Assembly (NCBI GenBank): GCA_012515455.1
Contig: JAAYYJ010000453.1
Location: forward strand, 1 to 9,941
Length of the DNA stretch: 9,941 bases
Reading direction: 5' to 3'
Origin: Oligosphaeraceae bacterium
Lineage (GTDB): Bacteria; Verrucomicrobiota; Lentisphaeria; Oligosphaerales; Oligosphaeraceae
Shown piece by piece: positions 6,007 through 9,941 of the stretch. The position numbers were made by a program, and so were the translations under genes. Under the pieces are notes generated by a model. The model was given only the letters and a program-made list of their open reading frames with translations. It had not been told where the DNA came from and ran no database searches. Each line of letters starts with the position of its first letter. Within the stretch, counting starts at the first letter, position 1.

Positions 6007-6041
6007 CTGCAACGTTCAGCGCAACCAGAAGGAATCCAGCC

Positions 6042-7112
6042 TTGTTTAATGACTACTATCTGTCCTTAAGCAATCTCGTCCAGCCCATTATCACCGCCGA
6101 ACTGGCCGCACTGGCACAGACTCTGCCCCAGCACCTCCAGGAAGTCAGCGCCAGCTACCTGCAAAAACCCGGTAAAAGACTGCGCCCGGTCCTGCTGCTG
6201 CTCTGCTGCGAGGCCCTCGGCGGCAACGCTGAAGATGCCCTGCCCGCGGCGGCGGCCGTGGAATTGTTCCATACCTGGACCCTCCTGCACGATGATGTCA
6301 TAGACCATGATACCCTGCGCCGGGGACAGGAAACCGGACATATCCGCGGCCGGCGTCTGGGCCGGGAAAAGTGGCACCTCCCCCCGCCGGCGGCCACCGA
6401 TTATGGCCAGGCCCTGGCCATTCTGGCGGGAGATGTCCTGCAAGGTTCGGTGACGCACCTTTTTACCGGCCTGAAAGCTGTCCCCGCTGAGCTCAGAATC
6501 GCCCTCTTGGAACGTCTCTCCGGCAAACTGAATCCGGAGCTGCTGGCCGGTGAACAGCAGGATGTGGAACTCTCCTGCTGCCCGCTGACCGAAATAAGCG
6601 AGGCCGAAATTCTGGAGATGATGCGCCTGAAAACCGGCGCGTTGCTGTCTTTCTGTGCCGAAACCGGTGCCGCCATTGGTGCACGGCAGGAGCCCCAGAA
6701 ATGCTCGGCGGCACAAAAACTCGCTGCCTTCGCTGAAGCCTGCGGCCTCGCCTTCCAGCTCCAGGATGATATCCTAGGCATCATTGGCGAGGAAAAACAC
6801 CTGGGCAAGAATATCGCCTCTGATCTCCGGGAAGGGAAACGGACCCTGATCATTCTGCGGACCCTGGCTGCTGCAACCCAGCCAGAGCGTGCTTTTTTGT
6901 TACAGACCCTGGGGAACCGCCAGGCGGGCGAAGAGGACTGGCGGCAGCTGACTGAGCTGATTAAACGCTGCGGAGCCTTGGAATCCACCGCGGCTTTGGC
7001 GGAAAAATACCTGCACATAGCTTTGGACAGCCTGGACGACGCTCTGCCGGAATCCACCGGGCGCAATCACCTGCGCGCATGGGCCGGAATGATGACCAAA
7101 CGCAAGGTCTGA
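6042..7112 (+). CDS. Polyprenyl diphosphate synthase (trans-isoprenyl type)
   Basis: Head-to-tail condensation of isopentenyl diphosphate onto an allylic primer, giving a chain for quinones or other isoprenoids. The 356-residue protein has GKRLRP (44-49), the first aspartate-rich motif DDVID in LLHDDVIDHDTLRRG (81-95), 'YGQALAILAGDVL' (121-133), KTGAL (197-201), the second motif as QDDILGIIG (241-249) and GKNIASDLREGKRTL (255-269). The last Asp of the second motif is replaced by Gly, a variant seen in some bacterial homologues. About 18 extra residues lie between the RRG motif and the LAGD helix (residues about 97-120, including PPP), compared with typical octaprenyl synthases. The start is TTG at 6042, with AGAAGGA about eight bases upstream; no better in-frame start precedes the conserved region. 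Chain length cannot be decided by eye. Transcription converges with the permease genes. Confidence 0.92.
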   Translation: MFNDYYLSLSNLVQPIITAELAALAQTLPQHLQEVSASYLQKPGKRLRPVLLLLCCEALGGNAEDALPAAAAVELFHTWTLLHDDVIDHDTLRRGQETGHIRGRRLGREKWHLPPPAATDYGQALAILAGDVLQGSVTHLFTGLKAVPAELRIALLERLSGKLNPELLAGEQQDVELSCCPLTEISEAEILEMMRLKTGALLSFCAETGAAIGARQEPQKCSAAQKLAAFAEACGLAFQLQDDILGIIGEEKHLGKNIASDLREGKRTLIILRTLAAATQPERAFLLQTLGNRQAGEEDWRQLTELIKRCGALESTAALAEKYLHIALDSLDDALPESTGRNHLRAWAGMMTKRKV

Positions 7113-7148
7113 TCAGACTGCGCCAGCTGGTTTGCAAATGGAGAGGAA

Positions 7149-8273
7149 TTATTCCTGTGTGCGGAGCTTGGGGTCCAGCGCATCGCGGACCGTATCGCCG
7201 AAGATATTGGCCGGCAGCACCAGCCCGAGCATAAATATGAAGGCGGCCAGCAGCTTCCACCAGATGACCGGATCCCGGGTCAGTTCCATGCGTGCATCAT
7301 TGATCATCGCCCCCCAGGACATGGTGTCAGCCCCCACCCCGATGCCAAGGTAGGTCAACGCAGCCTCAGCCAGAACTTCACTGGAAAAACGCAGCATCGC
7401 GGTAATCAGCACCAGGTGCAGCACATTGGGGACGATATGCCGGAGGATGATGCGCCAGGATGGCGTGCCCAGGACGATTGCCGCCTGCACGAATTCGGCC
7501 TCCCGCAGCCGCAAAGTCTCGGCCCGCAGCAGCCGGCAGAGATAGGTCCAGGAGGCTATTCCCATCGCCAGGCAGAGCTGGGGGAGTCCCTGCCCGAAGA
7601 TAATCATAAAGGCCGCGATGAACAGCACCGTGGGAATGGAACTCATCACGGTATACAAATATTGAATGCAGTCATCCAGAACTCCGCCGTAGTATCCGGC
7701 GGTGATGCCGAAGAACATCGCGAAAGGCACCGCCAGCAGCGTAGTCAGCAGGCCGATAATCATCCCGGTGCGGATGCTCTTCAGCGACTGATACAGGACA
7801 TCGACACCAATGCGGTCAGTACCCAGCAGATGGCTGCCGGGATGACGCAAAGGCGGCTGTACCCGCTGGCTCATCCCCCCGGGAACGACCTGCGTCTCAC
7901 TGCTGAACTGTACCCGCGCCAAAGGAGAGGAATAAGTCTTCTCCTGCCGGGTCCGCAACGGCGTCAGCAGCCGGTCGAGCACGGACAACCCTTGATCATA
8001 GACAATCTCACCACCAGGCTGAGACCGGCACAGCGCGCCAGATGCGTCCCGGACTGGACTGCGCCAGCCGACGCTGTCCAGAACCGCAACCAAAGCATAG
8101 AGACAGAGCAGCACAAAACTAATGACTGCCAGCTTGCTCTGGATAATCTCCCGGCCGGCCAGCCGCCAGTATTCCCGGCGGGACAGCTGCAACAGCAGCC
8201 CCAGCAGCCCCGCCAGCAGCAACAGCACAATCGCGTTCCTGCCAGACCAGCTTTGCAAAAACTCCAACAGCAT
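7149..8273 (-). CDS. ABC transporter permease, OppC/DppC/YejE-like
   Basis: Inner-membrane channel subunit of a peptide/nickel-type ABC importer. The 374-residue protein has transmembrane stretches at about 14-30 and 45-65. A large extracytoplasmic segment of about 80 residues follows, then HLLGTDRIGVDVL (148-160), which corresponds to the family's LGTDxxGRD signature with Val in place of Arg. Five hydrophobic helices come next, with the EAA loop EFVQAAIVLGTPSWRIILRHIVPN (260-283) that docks the ATPase. The C-terminus DALDPKLR is typical. ATG at 8273 is chosen because GGGAG lies about seven bases upstream. An in-frame TTG at 8315 would add 14 residues, including no conserved feature. The extra N-terminal helix pair resembles YejE-type subunits. 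It is the last gene of its operon; 36 bp separate its stop from the convergent prenyl synthase stop. No ATPase gene follows. Confidence 0.88.
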   Translation of the reverse strand: MLLEFLQSWSGRNAIVLLLLAGLLGLLLQLSRREYWRLAGREIIQSKLAVISFVLLCLYALVAVLDSVGWRSPVRDASGALCRSQPGGEIVYDQGLSVLDRLLTPLRTRQEKTYSSPLARVQFSSETQVVPGGMSQRVQPPLRHPGSHLLGTDRIGVDVLYQSLKSIRTGMIIGLLTTLLAVPFAMFFGITAGYYGGVLDDCIQYLYTVMSSIPTVLFIAAFMIIFGQGLPQLCLAMGIASWTYLCRLLRAETLRLREAEFVQAAIVLGTPSWRIILRHIVPNVLHLVLITAMLRFSSEVLAEAALTYLGIGVGADTMSWGAMINDARMELTRDPVIWWKLLAAFIFMLGLVLPANIFGDTVRDALDPKLRTQE

Positions 8274-8351
8274 CTTTATTCTCCCTGCCAGCACATAATA
8301 GCTCCCCCGCGCCAAATCCCTGCTCTGCCTTGCCTCCTGCTCCGGAGTGCA

Positions 8352-9332
8352 TCAGCCCAGACGCACCCTGGGGTCGACCAGTGAATAGCACAGGTCCGAG
8401 AGCAGCAACCCCAGGATGTACAGCACCGAGCCCAGAAAGACCATCGCCCGGACAATGGCAAAATCCTGCGTGGCAATAGCGTTGATGGTAAAGCCACCCA
8501 GACCAGGAATGCTGAAAAAATTTTCCAGCAGGAGATTCCCCATGATCAGGAACAGCAGCTGCACCGGTACGTTGGTCAAAATGGGAATCATGGCGTTCTT
8601 CAGCACATGCAGGAACAGAACCCGGCCTTCACTCAGGCCCTTCGCCCGGGCAGTGCGGACATAGTCGCGATTGACCTCTTCTAAAAATACCGTCCGGTAA
8701 AAACGAATCCCGCTGCCCAAGGCACAGAATACACCCACCAGAACCGGCAAGAACAAAAATTTCGCCATAGCCCATCCGGGCAGGAATCCGGACACCGGCA
8801 CCAACTGCAGCTCCCGAGCGAACAGATACTGCCCGGCAATGATGTACAGCAACGCGGAAACTGACATCAGCACCACACAGCCGAACTGCGCCGCCCGATC
8901 TGCCCAGCTGCCGCGCAGCCCGGCCAACAGCAGACCGACGAAAATATTGGTCACCATGGTAATCAGAAAAATCGGCACTGTCAGGCACAGGGAAGGCAGT
9001 ATCCGGCTGCGGATTTCTTTGCCGATGGGCTCCAGAGTCATATCGGAGAACCCGAAATCCCCCCAGAACATCGCCGCACTCTTGCGAAAAAAGATGGTCT
9101 CGCTCAGGCATCGCCAGCCGTCCTCGCCGGAATTATAGAAGCGCGGGTAATGGTAGCCGTGCGCTTCCTTCCAGCGCTGCACCTGCTCCGGTGACTGCGA
9201 CTTGTCCCCCAGCGCCTGCCGGGCCATGTCATCAGGCGTGCTGACCAGAAAGAAAAGGCTGAAGACCAGCAGGTTAACACCCAACAGAATGGGCAGGACA
9301 TACAGTATCCGCCTGATTATATATGCTGCCAT
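8352..9332 (-). CDS. ABC transporter permease, OppB/DppB/YejB-like
   Basis: Partner channel subunit of the OppC-like permease. The 326 residues open with MAAYIIRRILYVLPILLGVNLLVFSLFFLV, the family's first helix. A periplasmic loop of about 80 residues follows, containing 'WGDFGFSDMTLEPIGKEIRSRILPSLCLT' (90-118). The protein then has five more hydrophobic segments, the EAA loop DYVRTARAKGLSEGRVLFLHVLKNAMIPI (223-251), LLLENFFSIPGLGG (267-280) and the ending DPRVRLG. The ATG at 9332 has AAGG eight bases upstream and starts 18 bp after the preceding BatE-like gene stops. This implies cotranscription in the order BatE-like, oppB-like, oppC-like. The gap to the OppC-like gene is 78 bp. The substrate (oligopeptide, dipeptide, microcin-like or other) cannot be read from permeases alone. 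Confidence 0.9.
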   Translation of the reverse strand: MAAYIIRRILYVLPILLGVNLLVFSLFFLVSTPDDMARQALGDKSQSPEQVQRWKEAHGYHYPRFYNSGEDGWRCLSETIFFRKSAAMFWGDFGFSDMTLEPIGKEIRSRILPSLCLTVPIFLITMVTNIFVGLLLAGLRGSWADRAAQFGCVVLMSVSALLYIIAGQYLFARELQLVPVSGFLPGWAMAKFLFLPVLVGVFCALGSGIRFYRTVFLEEVNRDYVRTARAKGLSEGRVLFLHVLKNAMIPILTNVPVQLLFLIMGNLLLENFFSIPGLGGFTINAIATQDFAIVRAMVFLGSVLYILGLLLSDLCYSLVDPRVRLG

Positions 9333-9350
9333 AAGCCAAACCTTGACTCG

Positions 9351-9941
9351 TTATTGTTCCTCCGCCCAAAGCAGGGCAAAAGCCTGGTTGGGGAGCCAGG
9401 CTCTCTGCCCGTCCGGCAAAACCACCTCAGACCAGCCGTCACGCTGTTCCAGGAGAATGAACTCCGTGCCGGCATGCAGCGGCGCGTTGAAACTTGGTGC
9501 GTAACTCTCGCCATCGCCCTTGCGAGCCACTACTTCCCGGGCCAAAACCACTCCAGGACGCCGGCTCTGCAATTCGTGCAACGTAATGTACAGCGACAAG
9601 GTCAGAATGACAGTCAGGCCAGCCACAATGCCGAAGCAGACTTTCAGCCACGCCGGCTGGTACCAGATCATTACGGTAGCCAACAAAAAACTCAGCAGGT
9701 AAAACCACAGGAATAAGCGCTGCCGGGTGGTGGGCGCAAAATCATAATGCAGGAAAAAAACCGTCTGCAGAATCCGGGTCTGCTCGGGTTCCTTGAAACT
9801 GTCCTGACGCTGCGCCCGCGCGAACTGCAGATTCTGCAGCAGCTGCCGGTCGTTGGGATTCAGCTGCTGAGCCCGGCGGTAATTCAGAACCGCACGGCCC
9901 AGATCACCCATCTTGAAATAGATGTTCCCGAGGTTGTAATA
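9351..9941 (-). CDS. BatE-like TPR/SH3 membrane protein, N-terminus outside window
   Basis: The frame is open to the right edge, so the N-terminus is missing; 196 codons plus stop are visible. The visible part begins YYNLGNIYFKMGDLGRAVLNYRRAQQLNPND, a clear tetratricopeptide repeat, extended by DRQLLQNLQFARAQRQD. Two adjacent transmembrane segments follow (LFLWFYLLSFLLATVMIWY and LKVCFGIVAGLTVILTLSLYITL). The protein ends with a bacterial SH3-type domain (VVARKGDGESYAPSFNAPLHAGTEFILLEQRDGWSEVVLPDGQRAWLPNQAFALL). TPR, paired helices and C-terminal SH3 together match BatE-type proteins of the Bat operons (MoxR-BatA/B/D/E), which are linked to envelope stress or oxygen tolerance. The Bat partners, if present, would lie beyond the right edge. 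An internal ATG at 9911 falls inside the TPR and is not the start. Only 18 bp separate it from the OppB-like gene. Confidence 0.82.
   Translation of the reverse strand, partial: YYNLGNIYFKMGDLGRAVLNYRRAQQLNPNDRQLLQNLQFARAQRQDSFKEPEQTRILQTVFFLHYDFAPTTRQRLFLWFYLLSFLLATVMIWYQPAWLKVCFGIVAGLTVILTLSLYITLHELQSRRPGVVLAREVVARKGDGESYAPSFNAPLHAGTEFILLEQRDGWSEVVLPDGQRAWLPNQAFALLWAEEQ

Noticed and set aside
7108..7156. Bidirectional terminator between the convergent prenyl synthase and OppC-like genes
   Set aside because: Only a loopless GTCTGATCAGAC palindrome and a 5-bp AGGAA/TTCCT stem are visible, with no T-run on either strand.
7416..8384. A 322-codon plus-strand frame opposite the OppC-like gene
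   Set aside because: Its composition (Gln, Arg, His, Pro) is that of an antisense shadow, and the minus strand carries clear permease motifs.

Overview
The window is a bacterial chromosome segment, GC-rich at roughly 58% by eye. It carries mostly single-copy housekeeping genes plus one insertion-like, apparently non-coding block. The mix includes a GH172/DUF2961 protein, a BatE-like TPR/SH3 membrane protein and a YejBE/OppBC-type permease pair beside def, tmk, holB and yebC. This would fit a PVC-group bacterium such as a Lentisphaerota or planctomycete relative. That placement is an inference from gene content, not from a marker phylogeny.

Layout. Positions 1-1063 (minus strand) hold peptide deformylase (def), followed by a partial DUF1189-like membrane protein that leaves the window at position 1. 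Positions 1064-2140 lie between the divergent def and tmk genes. Most of this interval is an 822-bp block (1217-2038) with 13-bp perfect terminal inverted repeats (about 23 bp with mismatches), directly flanked by a perfect 8-bp duplication, GCATTTTT. No transposase is recognisable inside it. It contains a 59-bp tandem array with an alternating A-B-A-B pattern and a conserved hairpin, two overlapping strong GC hairpins, and a third internal copy of the terminal repeat. Positions 2141-3803 (plus) hold tmk and a holB-type DNA polymerase III delta' gene overlapping by 14 bp. Positions 4043-4807 hold yebC with a candidate promoter upstream and a clear intrinsic terminator downstream. Positions 4894-7112 hold a GH172-like enzyme and a polyprenyl diphosphate synthase. 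Positions 7149-9941 (minus, convergent) hold, in transcription order, a BatE-like gene entering from beyond the right edge, an OppB/YejB-like permease and an OppC/YejE-like permease.

How the genes work together. def acts in protein maturation. tmk and holB link dTTP supply with the replication clamp loader. yebC acts in translation or its regulation. The prenyl synthase makes an isoprenoid chain for quinones or cell-wall lipid carriers. The permeases would form the channel of a peptide-type ABC importer, but neither its ATPases nor its binding protein is in the window. The most notable object is the duplication-flanked, repeat-bearing element between def and tmk. It looks like a non-autonomous transposable element or a large MITE-like insertion.
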